A stretch of DNA of 64,000 bases from Tubulanus polymorphus. Its lineage: Eukaryota; Nemertea; Palaeonemertea; Tubulaniformes; Tubulanidae. Below the pieces are notes generated by a model. It saw nothing but the letters and a program-made list of their open reading frames with translations, was not told the DNA's origin and made no database searches. Position 1 is the stretch's first letter, and every line of letters begins with the position of its first letter. The stretch lies in assembly GCF_964204645.1 (NCBI RefSeq), contig NC_134028.1, positions 10,583,001-10,647,000 of the forward strand. Reading direction: 5' to 3'. Shown in pieces: positions 1 to 8,654 of the stretch. A program made the position numbers and the translations under genes.

Positions 1-1
1 A

Positions 2-1438
2 ATGGATGTAGAAGGTGGAGAACATATTGGAATGGATAATTTTGATGAACCTGGCATAACTGATGAACAACAACCTGATTTTAGTGAAACAAGTTTTAAT
101 GGCGGTAATGAGCCAGAATATAATAATAATTTAAATATGCCTGATTATATTAAAAATGCAGAATCACAATTAAATCCTGAAAATCTAGACCCAGATTTAG
201 TAAAACAAGATTTAGATAATTTAAACAAAATACCTAAATTAGAACGTATAATTGAAAATTCTAAACTTAACATAAATGATGAAGACGTTGGACCTTTAGC
301 AGATCAATTAAAATTTTTAGATAATGGTAAATGGTATTATCATTTGAAAGGTGATTATTATATTGATATCACTTATAAAAATAATTAAAATAAAATATTA
401 ACATAATCAACTTTGAGTGATTTAGATCCAGATAGAATTAAAAGAATTAGTAATGGTAATGTAATAACTGATGTTATAAAACAAGAATTAACTGATAATG
501 ATATAGACGTATTTAAACAAAGAATTAATGAATTATTTGAAATAATCAAAAAGAAATCAGAAACAGAAACAACTTCTGAACAGAATATAACTTCCAAAAC
601 TAGTAAACTTAAATCAAATAAAGTTCCAATTGAAAAACTTTTACAGAATGGATTAATTGATGCAACAGATCAAGAAATTAAAAGTATAAGACTTGCATCT
701 GATAAAATTGCGCATGATAAAAGTATAAGAGATTTTAAAATTAGAACTTTAGAAAAAGAATTAACTGATAAAAATAAAGAAATAGAAAAATTAAAGTCTG
801 ATTTAGATCAACAAGTAATTGATGAAATAGAATATAGGCAAAAAGAATTACGATTAGAAAAAGAAATTAATAATTTAAAAGATAATTTAGAAATACAGAA
901 AGAAGAAATTAAATTATTATTAAAATCATATGATTATAATATTAATAGATTAAAAGTTATTTTTAAAGATTTGTTGATTAAACCAAATTCTGAAATATCA
1001 TTGAAAGATAGAATAAAGTTATTATTTAAATTAGAAGGAATAACGATTCTTTCAATTCTAACAGCTGTAACTATGTTATTTACAACAATTGGTTTAGCTA
1101 TATCAAATGCTTTAAAATCTACTCCTACTCCCAATAAACCAGATAAACACCCGAATGATAATAATTCTATACAAGATAAAGTTAAAGATGGTTTAAAGAA
1201 ATTAGCAAAATATTTATGGGAATTATCTAAAAAATCTGCTGCAGCTTTACCAGGAATTATTGCATCAATTGTTGGTTTTATATTGAAATCTGCTGGGAAT
1301 ATTCTTAACTTTCCCGCTGAACATATTATTCTATTTTTAATTACAGTTGTAAGTGCTATTATTTTTGGGTTAGTGAATATGATATCAAAAAGATATCAAG
1401 AAAAAATAATAAAAATAAATAATTATTTTTTTTGTTAA
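2..1438 (+). pseudogene. Coiled-coil/membrane protein of E0 (frameshifted)
   Basis: The acidic, Asn-rich N-terminus (MDVEGGEHIG...) is related to the E1 gene at 16327. A central region rich in Glu, Lys and Leu heptads (about 660-960) predicts a long coiled coil. It is followed by a hydrophobic segment, a Pro-rich linker (STPTPNKPDK) and a C-terminal amphipathic plus transmembrane region (AALPGIIASIVGFILKSAG, then a second hydrophobic helix). C-terminal domains of this ALPGIIxSIVxFxLK type recur in invertebrate Polintons and their function is not established; membrane interaction of a virion protein is my inference. The frame breaks between about 388 and 413, where the first part stops and the second continues in another frame. 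The start follows a TAAATG-type context cut by the window edge. Confidence 0.7.
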
Positions 1439-1442
1439 ATAA

Positions 1443-2703
1443 ATGAGTGGGAGTTATATAAGTCCTTCTAAGATTTCTAGAATATCTAATGCTATTAAAG
1501 CAGAAAGATCACATCATATAATTACTCATAACCCTTCTAATATTAATCCCGATGAAACTTTATATGTTAGAATTCCTAGATTAACACAAAATACTTTTTA
1601 TGTTCCAAATAGTACTTTTTATGCTCCAAATAGTATTTATTTATCAGCTGATATAAAAGTAACTGGTCATGATAATAATTATGTTGTCGATAATGTTGGG
1701 AGATATTTGATTAAAAAATTAACTATAAAGATTGGTCCAGAAACAGTTTTTTCATTAGATGATTATAATTTATTTATGCATTATAAAGATTTATGGTTAA
1801 CTAAAGAAAATAGAAATAATATGATATTTCAAGACATTCAATCGGAAAACCATAATAAATTAAGATTAGGAGATAATGACGCAATAGTAACTCGTGCCGC
1901 AGATAATTTGATTAAAAAGGTTTATGGAAGCAAATATAAAATTCCATTAGACTTTGAATTGATAAATAATAATGCACCTTTATATAAATACGTAATTCAA
2001 GAAGATATTATATTTGAGATAACACTTGCTCCTGTAAATGGAATTGTATTATCTAGCGTTGTTAAAGATATGGGATATAAATTATCGAATATATGCTTAG
2101 AATATGACACAGTAACCAATGAAAATATTGCTAGCACAATTCAAACTCAATACAATCAAGGATTTTCATTATTATATGATTATATTGATAAATTTAAAAC
2201 TGTAACTATTAATGCAAATGATGAAATAATTAATGAGAATATTAACTTCCCAAGAAGATCTATTAAAGGTATATTAATATTTTTTACCATTGCAACATAT
2301 TCTAATGGTGTAATAAAGGTAGATAATTATTATAATCCTGAAATTACAAAAGTAGAAATAACTATCGAAGGAATAGCAAATAAAATATTTTGTCAAGGAA
2401 TGAGAATGATGGCCAGAAATTAGAAAAAATTTTATGAATGAAAAGGTAAAATCATCTGAAAATTGTAATATTAATCAAATTGATTATTATACCAGCAATA
2501 AATATGCATTATGGTTAGATTTTAGAACAACAGAGGATAATTCATTACATGGTTCTGGAAAAAAACTACAGTACACTAAAGATGGAATACAATTATTCAT
2601 GAAAAAGAAAAAAGGAAGCTTAAATTTTAAAATGCACATTTATATTATATCTGACGCACAATTAAATATTGTAAATTCACAATTAGATAGTATTCAATAT
2701 TAG
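1443..2703 (+). pseudogene. Major capsid protein of E0 (frameshifted)
   Basis: The sequence is about 90% identical by eye to the intact 415-aa protein of E2 on the minus strand from 30115. Shared landmarks are MSGSYISPSK at the start, DETLYVRIPRLTQNTF, INFPRRSIKGILIFF near residue 275 and KVEITIEGIANKIFCQGMRM. A small deletion around 2408-2412 removes the residues that follow GMRM, shifts the frame and gives a premature stop at 2423; the last 90 residues continue in another frame. It also carries a short in-frame duplication (NSTFYVP/NSTFYAP type, about 1609-1635) absent from the other copies. The capsid assignment is an inference from size, beta-rich sequence and genome context. Confidence 0.7.
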
Positions 2704-2733
2704 AAATATAAAGTTAAAATTAACGATATATAA

Positions 2734-3850
2734 ATGGGTGGTAAAAAACTCCTAATACTAAAGAACAATATTTAAGAAATTTATATTACAACCCTGAGAG
2801 TTCGGTTGCTTATTCTTCTACCAAAAATATATGGCGTCAAGTAAAACAAGATAAATTAGATAAGATAATCCCACAAAATTTAGTTAAATATAAAGATATA
2901 AATGAATTTATGTTAGAACAACCAACATATACAACACATAAAAAAATTGTTAGAAAATATAAAACTCGTAAAACTATGGTAAGTTATGTAGATCAACAGT
3001 GGCAAGGAGATTTAATTGATATGAAAAATGTTAAGAAAGATAATGATGATTATTGGTGGATATTGAATATAATTGATATTTTTAGTCGTTATGTACGGAG
3101 TTTCCCACTTTATAGAAAAGATGCTGTACAAACATCAAATGTTTTAAGAAAATTTCTTTCGGATGACCAGAAAAAATACAATTTGTTGATGGAAAAGAGT
3201 TTGATAATTCACTTGTTCATGAACTCTTAGACAATCATAATATTAAATATTTTTCAACAAAATCGGATAAAAAAGCAGCAGTTGTTGAACGATTTAATAG
3301 AACATTAAGAACAAGAATGTGGAAATATTTTACAGCAAATAATACTTTTAAATGGATTGATGTTTTACCAAAATTGATAGAAGGATATAATAATTCTTAT
3401 CATTCTTCTATTGGAATGAAACCTATTGATGCTAAAAAACCTGAAAATGCTAAAATTGTTTGGAATAATTTATATGGAGCATTTCTTGTAGATGATTTTG
3501 GTGAACCTAAATTTAAAGTTGGTCAAAATGTTAGAATTTCTAAGTATAAAAAGATATTTGATAAAGGATACGATCGAAATTTTACTAGAGAAATATATAA
3601 AATAAAAAAGGTTATAACAACAAAACCATATGTCTATAAATTAGGAGATTTAGATGGTGAAGAAGTTGATGGCTACTTTTACGAAGAAGAATTAAGTTTA
3701 ACTACTGAAAATCTAGAACAAGAATATAAAATTGAAAACGTATTAAAAACAAAAACTATTAAAAGAAAAAACTATTCTTTAGTAAAATGGGTTGGATGGC
3801 CATATAAATTCAATGAATGGATATTATCAAGTAAAATTAAAAATATATAA
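2734..3850 (+). pseudogene. Integrase with chromodomain of E0 (two frameshifts)
   Basis: This is a retroviral-type integrase of the Polinton family. Visible in order are an N-terminal YYNPESSVAYSS region, the catalytic Asp of GDLIDM, the second catalytic Asp in FVDGKEF (read in the second frame), the catalytic Glu in VVERFNRTLRTRM, and a C-terminal chromodomain (KTKTIKRKNYSLVKWVGW...FNEWI). One single-base frameshift lies just after the ATG in an A-run (about 2744) and a second in an A-run at about 3172. The catalytic triad therefore survives but is split between frames. The ATG sits in TATATAAATG. The stop is followed directly by the ATPase start. Confidence 0.85.
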
Positions 3851-4456
3851 ATGAATTAGGAATTATTTATATTTGAGCCTCATAATATGTTAATTTCTGG
3901 TGTAACATATTGTGAAAAAACTTATTTTATATTAAATTTATTAGAAACTGTTTAAAAAAACTATTTTGATAATATAGTATTATTTTGTCCAACATATGAA
4001 TTTAATCAAACTTATGATAGAAATATTACTAGAAATAATAAATTTATTTATATTAGATCATAAAACAGTTAAAGAAAATTTAGATAATTGTATTAAAATA
4101 GCAATTGATATTTATAAAGGATCAAATACATTATTCATTATAGATGATTGTGCTAATCTACATGATTCAAAAGTTAGAGTGAGTTATGCTATTTAGCTTT
4201 TTCTGGCAGACATTTTGGGATAACAACATGGGTTTTAAATCAAAAATATAATTCAATTGTTAAAGACTTTAAGGAGAATATAAGATTTTTAGTTTTATTC
4301 TACAATAAAGATAGAAAATCGATGAAAAATGCACTTGAGGAAAATGATATTATTCCACATGATTTACATAATGAATATATGGATAAGTTGAAAAATATTA
4401 AAAGATCAAAATAACTATTTAGATTACAACACCCATTTAAATATGAATTTATTTAA
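3851..4456 (+). pseudogene. Packaging ATPase of E0 (multiple stops)
   Basis: This is homologous along its length to the 203-aa ATPase of E2 (26810). The N-terminal LFIFEPHNMLISGV and the Walker B region LFIIDDCANLHDSKV are readable. The Walker A lysine region is damaged (YCEKTYF in place of NCGKTHF). Stops occur at the third codon, near 3952 and near 4410, and there are frame changes near 3990 and 4180. This copy cannot encode a working packaging motor. Confidence 0.75.
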
Positions 4457-4747
4457 ATTCAACTAGCTTGTTAATCTAGTTGAATTCTAGTAACATTCTA
4501 GTATGAATTCTAGTCATTAGTAGTTGAAACAAAAATCAACTTGATTTAACAATATTTTAACTAGCTTGTTAATCTAGTATATTTTTAGTTACATTCTAGT
4601 CGAATTCTAGTTATTAGTAGTTGAAACAAAAATCAACTAGATTTAAAAAGAAATAAAACAATATTTCAACTAGCTTGTTAATCTAGTTGAATTCTAGTTA
4701 CATTCTAGTTGAATTCTAGTTGCAACAACACAACTAATTTATTTGTT
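4457..4747. repeat. Tandem palindromic repeat in E0 intergenic region
   Basis: Three head-to-tail units of about 98 and 109 bp each begin 'aactagcttgttaatctag' (at 4461, 4559 and 4668) and are rich in short palindromes such as CTAGTTGAATTCTAG. No gene is seen. It separates the ATPase remnant from the 200-aa protein gene. Its position matches the hairpin-rich intergenic regions of E1 (20100) and E2 (27460), but the sequence is unrelated to theirs. Confidence 0.8.
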
Positions 4748-4753
4748 ATATAA

Positions 4754-5271
4754 ATGGGAGGTGAAAAGAAAATAAAATCTAAAAATGGTGATGTTCCAAT
4801 CGAAAAAACTTTAGATGATTTAGGAATAACAGAAAACAAATTAATTCCAGATGATGGTGCTTTAAATAATGTTACAACAAATAATAATTATGAATATTAT
4901 CTTTATTGTAAACATCAATCAGAAATATTAATAGCATCTGGAAAATGTAAAAATTTTATCGGTAAAAATTTAACTTATAATGAATTAGATACAATGAAAT
5001 CAGATGAAATTATGTAATAATATACTACCAATTGAAGACGAAAATAGATTATATTCCGATTTAAAAAAATGATTATTTAGTTATGACTGAATTAAATAAA
5101 TGGATTGGATATTTATTATTTCAATTAGGTGGATTTATGACATTATTATTAACTGGGGTTATAACATTTTCAAATATTGAAAGTAAACATATTTCTATAA
5201 TAAATGAGCGAGGTGGAAGAAGTGAAGGAATTAACTGTGAAGAAAAATCCGAGAACTCAGAAACAAATTGA
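4754..5271 (+). pseudogene. 200-aa family protein of E0 (internal deletion)
   Basis: It is related to the 200-aa protein at 25061, sharing PIEKTLDDLGI near the N-terminus, EYYLYCKHQSE in the middle and the hydrophobic C-terminal stretch KWIGYLLFQLGGFMTLLL. About 35 residues are missing after 5013 and the frame changes there, so the C-terminal part is read in a different frame from about 5083. It starts at TATATAAATG and overlaps the next gene, as in E1 and E2. The function of the family is unknown; a membrane-associated segment near the C-terminus is visible. Confidence 0.6.
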
Positions 5272-5560
5272 ATGGTCTCGGCAATTAGGAATTAAATCAC
5301 AAGAATATAAAAAAGCTGTAAAAGAAAAAATAAGTAATAAAAATGGTAAAAATATTGTTATTTCTACTCCTTCTAATAATAGAATATTTGATAAATGTCT
5401 ATATTTTACCGTTGGATTTGTAATTGTATTCATTTTGACTAGGTGTAATTGGTATAAGAAATCAAATAAAATTCATGATATTTATAATTCTGAAACAACT
5501 GTTATCAAAAATGAAAATACTTCTGAAATTCCAAAATTGACAATAAAAAAAATGGATTAA
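5204..5560 (+). CDS. 122-aa family single-pass membrane protein of E0
   Basis: This open 118-residue protein has a Lys/Arg-rich N-terminus containing KNPRTQKQIEWSRQLG, then one transmembrane helix (residues 66-84, FTVGFVIVFILTRC), then a polar tail. The basic motif (xEKQIxWxRxLGxxS) is conserved in E1 (41472) and E2 (25656). It overlaps the preceding gene as in the other elements, at a TAAATG start. It is diverged from the E1/E2 versions, which supports E0 being an older or distinct lineage. The function is unknown. Confidence 0.6.
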   Translation: MSEVEEVKELTVKKNPRTQKQIEWSRQLGIKSQEYKKAVKEKISNKNGKNIVISTPSNNRIFDKCLYFTVGFVIVFILTRCNWYKKSNKIHDIYNSETTVIKNENTSEIPKLTIKKMD

Positions 5561-5591
5561 TATTTTAGAAAAAAAGCAAAAAAAATAATTG

Positions 5592-5656
5592 AATATCTCA
5601 CTACTTTTGTCTATCTATGCGGAGCAATTGAATTGTCCAGATAAGTCATTTCGGAT
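5592..5656. repeat. 65-bp sequence shared, inverted, with 24768-24836
   Basis: Read on the minus strand (5656 to 5592) this stretch matches 24768-24836: 'ccgaaatgacttatctgg' followed by 'acaaaagtagtgagat' about 35 bases later. In E2 it starts in the last codons of the HNH gene. Here it lies downstream of the 122-aa gene and, on the minus strand, downstream of the gene at 6910-6584. It is either a relic of the same HNH gene 3' end or a shared non-coding element; the data do not decide. Confidence 0.65.
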
Positions 5657-5679
5657 TCTAGATATTCATTATTTTTATT

Positions 5680-6556
5680 AATTTATTTTGTTTTTTTAAT
5701 TTGAAGTTTTGACTTGAATATTGTATTACAGTCGTTTCTTATTATTAGTTTTTTCTTAAATTGAAAGATGGCAGCACTGGGTGTGATGCTAAAATGAATA
5801 TTTGAATTTGAATTTGTTAATCAATTAACATGGTAATTGATTACTAATTTGATTAAAAATTATATCATAATTAAGTTAAAAATCCATAATTCATTTATCA
5901 GTTTTCATTCTTATATTCTTTTCATTCGGAATAATTTATAATTTCAAATTTCACATATTTTTTTAGCACCAGCAACATTTACTTAGGTGTTTTAGCTAAG
6001 TATATAAGGCAATTCATTCGACCACTGGAGTGCCGCCGGGCTTGGCTTGCAGGGGCATTTCGAAAATGCACCTTTGTCCACCCTCCGTGGTTCTTCAGTT
6101 TCGACTTTCGATCCTCCTTTCGGGGGTAAGGGGTTGATAGGAAATGCATTAGGCGCCTTTAATATAATGTGTTTCCTGTCAACCATTGAAGGAGAATTGG
6201 TGAGGTGTGGGTCACAGGGGTGTAAGTAGAAATGCTTGGGGATAGGTATCTCGTGGCGCCTCTCAATAACGGGATGCTTATCCCCTAAAAACTCTGCGAG
6301 TCAAGTCGGGTGGTTTTGCTAAAACTTACCGTAAAAACATTGAAATATTCCTTTTAATCACGAGAGAGAGAATGTATCCTGTCCTGTGTGTGTTGTATGT
6401 ACTGCGTGCTTATTATATAACTGCTATAACAACAACGTTGAATTGCAACACCTGTTTGATCGATCAATATTCAAATCGAGCACTCTCTTATAATAACATG
6501 TAACAGATGTTTGGCTGTATGATTGTAGTTGTTTGTAAAACGACTAAGGTCATTTT
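5680..6556. mobile_element. Unclassified 877-bp insertion flanked by 21-bp direct repeats
   Basis: The 21-bp sequence beginning 'tagatattcattattttt' occurs at 5659-5679 and 6557-6577, directly on both sides. A target duplication this long fits retroposition by LINE-type machinery. The left margin, read on the minus strand, is A-rich. The interior is less AT-rich than the neighbouring element, includes a TATATAAGG box near 6001 and has no convincing ORF. I do not recognise the sequence as a known RNA or LTR. Confidence 0.45.
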
Positions 6557-6583
6557 TAGATATTCATTATTTTTATTTTTTAT

Positions 6584-6910
6584 TTAATCAACAATTTCTA
6601 AATCATGATGACCGTCTTCATTTTTCCCATGATAGATTATTTTAAATCCTTCTAAATCTTTTAATTCCTCTGTACTCAATGAAACCAATTTATCAGGTAA
6701 AAATACTTTAAATTCTCGCGATGTACTAACATTGCAGTAGCTTAAATTAGCTGATACTTTCTCTCCATATTTAGTTTTTATCTTTTCTAATTTCAATATT
6801 TTATGTTCAATTTCTTTTGTAACATCAACTAACCTTTTTATTTCAAATTGTTTTTTTGCTGGTTTTATTCTGTTATTTATTGTTGCTAAGAATGCTTTTC
6901 TATCTCCCAT
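6584..6910 (-). CDS. Orphan homologue of the 117-aa Polinton protein
   Basis: This 108-residue protein aligns with the 117-aa proteins of E1 (12374) and E2 (33943). Shared features are a K-G-D-K/E-x-L/V-x-x-x-L-x-Y core (here KYGEKVSANLSY), the FLPDKLVSLSTEEL / YLPDRFHRLSxEDL segment and the ending YHGKNEDGHHDLEI versus YKGKNEKGHHEIDF. The start has the TATAAATG-like element context (minus strand, 'ttataaatggg'). Identity is clearly below that between E1 and E2. It sits alone on the minus strand between E0 and the Copia fragment, so it is probably a remnant of another element copy. The function of the family is unknown. Confidence 0.65.
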   Translation of the reverse strand: MGDRKAFLATINNRIKPAKKQFEIKRLVDVTKEIEHKILKLEKIKTKYGEKVSANLSYCNVSTSREFKVFLPDKLVSLSTEELKDLEGFKIIYHGKNEDGHHDLEIVD

Positions 6911-7002
6911 TTATAAGGAAAACAAATTACTTGTGGTGATGAGTGGTGTTTAGTACTCTAGCACTCTGGTATGAAACCCACATCTTCCAATTACTGAGTT
7001 GA

Positions 7003-7507
7003 CATTTACGCAACTTTGAAGAAACGCAAACTCAAAAGTCAGATAAAAATGACAATGTAATGGCAATAAAAGGGTCTGGTCAGAGTGGATATAGAGCTCG
7101 GGATATTGTTTGTTGGACCTGTCGTAAACCAGGCCACAAATCAATGAACTGTAGGGAAAAAGGGAGCCATGCCCCAAGGCCAAGGGAATGGTGTCATGTC
7201 TGCAGAAATAACTCACATAATTCAAATGAATGTAGAAAGTCAAAAAGTAAAAGTGGCCAGGGTGCTGGAGTTAATACTGTAACGGATGAACAAAATGATA
7301 ATTCATTCCAGTTCAAATTGAACGATGAGATTGAATCGTGTACAGGAAATCCGTTGCCAGATCCGTTGTTAGTAGACTGTGGGGCTACTAGCCATGTTGT
7401 TAACGATAAATCAAAATTTGTGAGCTATGAGAAAGATTTTGTTCCGGAAAAACATTATATTGAACTGGCCGATGGCACCAGAGATAATAACTTGATAATA
7501 ATTGTTC
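7003..7507 (+). pseudogene. Copia-type gag-protease fragment
   Basis: The reading frame is open from about 7003 and contains two CCHC zinc knuckles (CWTCRKPGHKSMNC and CHVCRNNSHNSNEC, C-x2-C-x4-H-x4-C) followed by a retroviral-type aspartic protease start (LLVDCGATSHVVND, with the D-x-G-A active-site signature) and IELADGTR. This order is that of a gag-pol polyprotein of the Ty1/Copia type. The fragment ends abruptly at the junction with E1 and has no integrase or reverse transcriptase, so it is a remnant. No LTR was recognised. Confidence 0.7.
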
Positions 7508-8219
7508 AACTTGTAATATCAACATAGGTAAATCCCAAAAAGCAAGACACAATAAAACTAAAACACATTTAGAGAATAAATTGAAATTAGAATATAAAGA
7601 TGATATATTAGAAACTAAATTAGATGAATTAAAGAATGAAAAAGAAACATACAAATGTGATACATGTAATCAATCATTCAGTGATAAAAGATATTATAAA
7701 GAACATTTAAAATCTAAAAGTCATATTAGAAATATGAATAAGAAACATAAGACAATTAAAAGAATAAGAAATAAATTAAACAATAAAAGACCATACATGG
7801 AAGATGTAAGAAATTATATTAATTCATTAGATAATAAAAAAGATATAAAAAGATTATGATTCAAATGATGTTATAGATATACTTTATTATGAAAATCATT
7901 ATATGTGGATTAAACAAATAGATTTATTCTTTAGAACAGAAAGTGATTACCATAATAAAATATATCTTTGTAGAAAATGTTTACATAAATTCAGTAATGA
8001 AAGTACATTATTAAATAATAAACAATTATGTGAAAATCATGATTATTGTAAATTAGTTTTACCAAATGAAAAGGATAAAATATTAGAATTCAAAAAATAT
8101 GATTTCAAAAATAAAGTACCATTTGTTATATATGGAGATTTTGAATCATTAATTAAAGAATTAACTGATCAAGATAGAAAAGAAATATATTATAAAAGAA
8201 AGAAATTAAATTATAAATA
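7503..8219 (+). pseudogene. polB: Zinc-finger/DNA polymerase B of E1, N-terminal fragment
   Basis: The first part encodes the rest of finger 1 and a complete C2H2-like finger (YKCDTCNQSFSDKRYYKEHLKSKSH), in one frame with the segment that begins the polymerase body (RPYMEDVRNYINSLDNKKDI). This shows that the fingers and PolB form a single protein. A large internal deletion after DNKKDI (near 7848) jumps to the equivalent of residue 270 of the E2 polymerase body (NDVIDILYYENHYMWI). A C-x2-C...H-x4-C finger (YLCRKCLHKF...LLNNKQLCENHDYC) and VIYGDFESL (exonuclease motif region) follow before the gene is cut by the insertion at about 8220. Confidence 0.85.
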
Positions 8220-8654
8220 TAACTGCAAAGCAGCGATTACGGGTTTTCTGGATGCATGTGATCGAAAGGAAAAATTAATTACCGGGTATTCGATGGAAAA
8301 AATAAAATGAGATGATTTGGATATTATCGGAGCAATCCTCTTTTTGGTTGAATGGTCTAACCCCAGTATAGTCCCCCGTGATTTGGAAATTCTCGGAGCC
8401 CTCCTTTATTTACTTACTAAACGACGTCACAAACTGTTATTTCGCCGGCGCTTGTTGTCTAACAATTCAATTCAATTATTTATTTACAGTAACCTAATAA
8501 GTAATTTTAAGTTTCAAATAGGATGGAAAGTACATTCAGACAATCTGTTGGTTCAGAGAGACCGTATCAATTTATACATTTCGTTTCGAAGCTGTCAGTT
8601 GCCGAATCTGAATGAAGATGAATTTTATTTGACGAAATCGGCGGAAAATATATA
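8220..8654. mobile_element. Insertion S in PolB of E1, left part
   Basis: Non-element DNA enters the polymerase gene after 'aaattaaattata' and the gene resumes at 'taatgaaaatgattt' (11067), leaving TAA on both sides, a possible 3-bp target duplication. The right remnant (11016-11066) contains 'gggttttcgac' and 'cagaaaaccc', and the left part contains 'gggttttctgg', so weak terminal inverted similarity exists. A possible short coding exon begins near 8523 after an AG. Repeat R1 is inserted within it. The family is not identified; a Harbinger-like element would fit the 3-bp duplication but this is speculative. Confidence 0.4.

Larger units (their letters stand above)
1..5660 (+). mobile_element. 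E0: decayed Polinton-like element, right part
   Basis: This is a block of plus-strand genes homologous to those of E1 and E2: coiled-coil/membrane protein, capsid, integrase, ATPase, 200-aa protein and 122-aa protein. The left side continues out of the window, and no terminal repeat was identified at the right. The gene order differs from E1/E2: here integrase and ATPase directly follow the capsid on the same strand, and the 200-aa and 122-aa genes follow the ATPase instead of preceding the integrase. Almost every gene carries a frameshift, stop or deletion, so this is an old copy or a rearranged lineage. The right limit is uncertain. Confidence 0.8.

Noticed and set aside
5592-5656. Terminal inverted repeat of E0
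   Set aside because: Its E2 partner is internal and starts in HNH codons, and no AG start or 6-bp duplication is visible, so it is not called an element end.
6001-6360. Small nuclear or spliced-leader RNA gene within the 877-bp insertion
   Set aside because: The GC-rich blocks and TATA-like box are suggestive, but the sequence does not match any such RNA that I can recognise.
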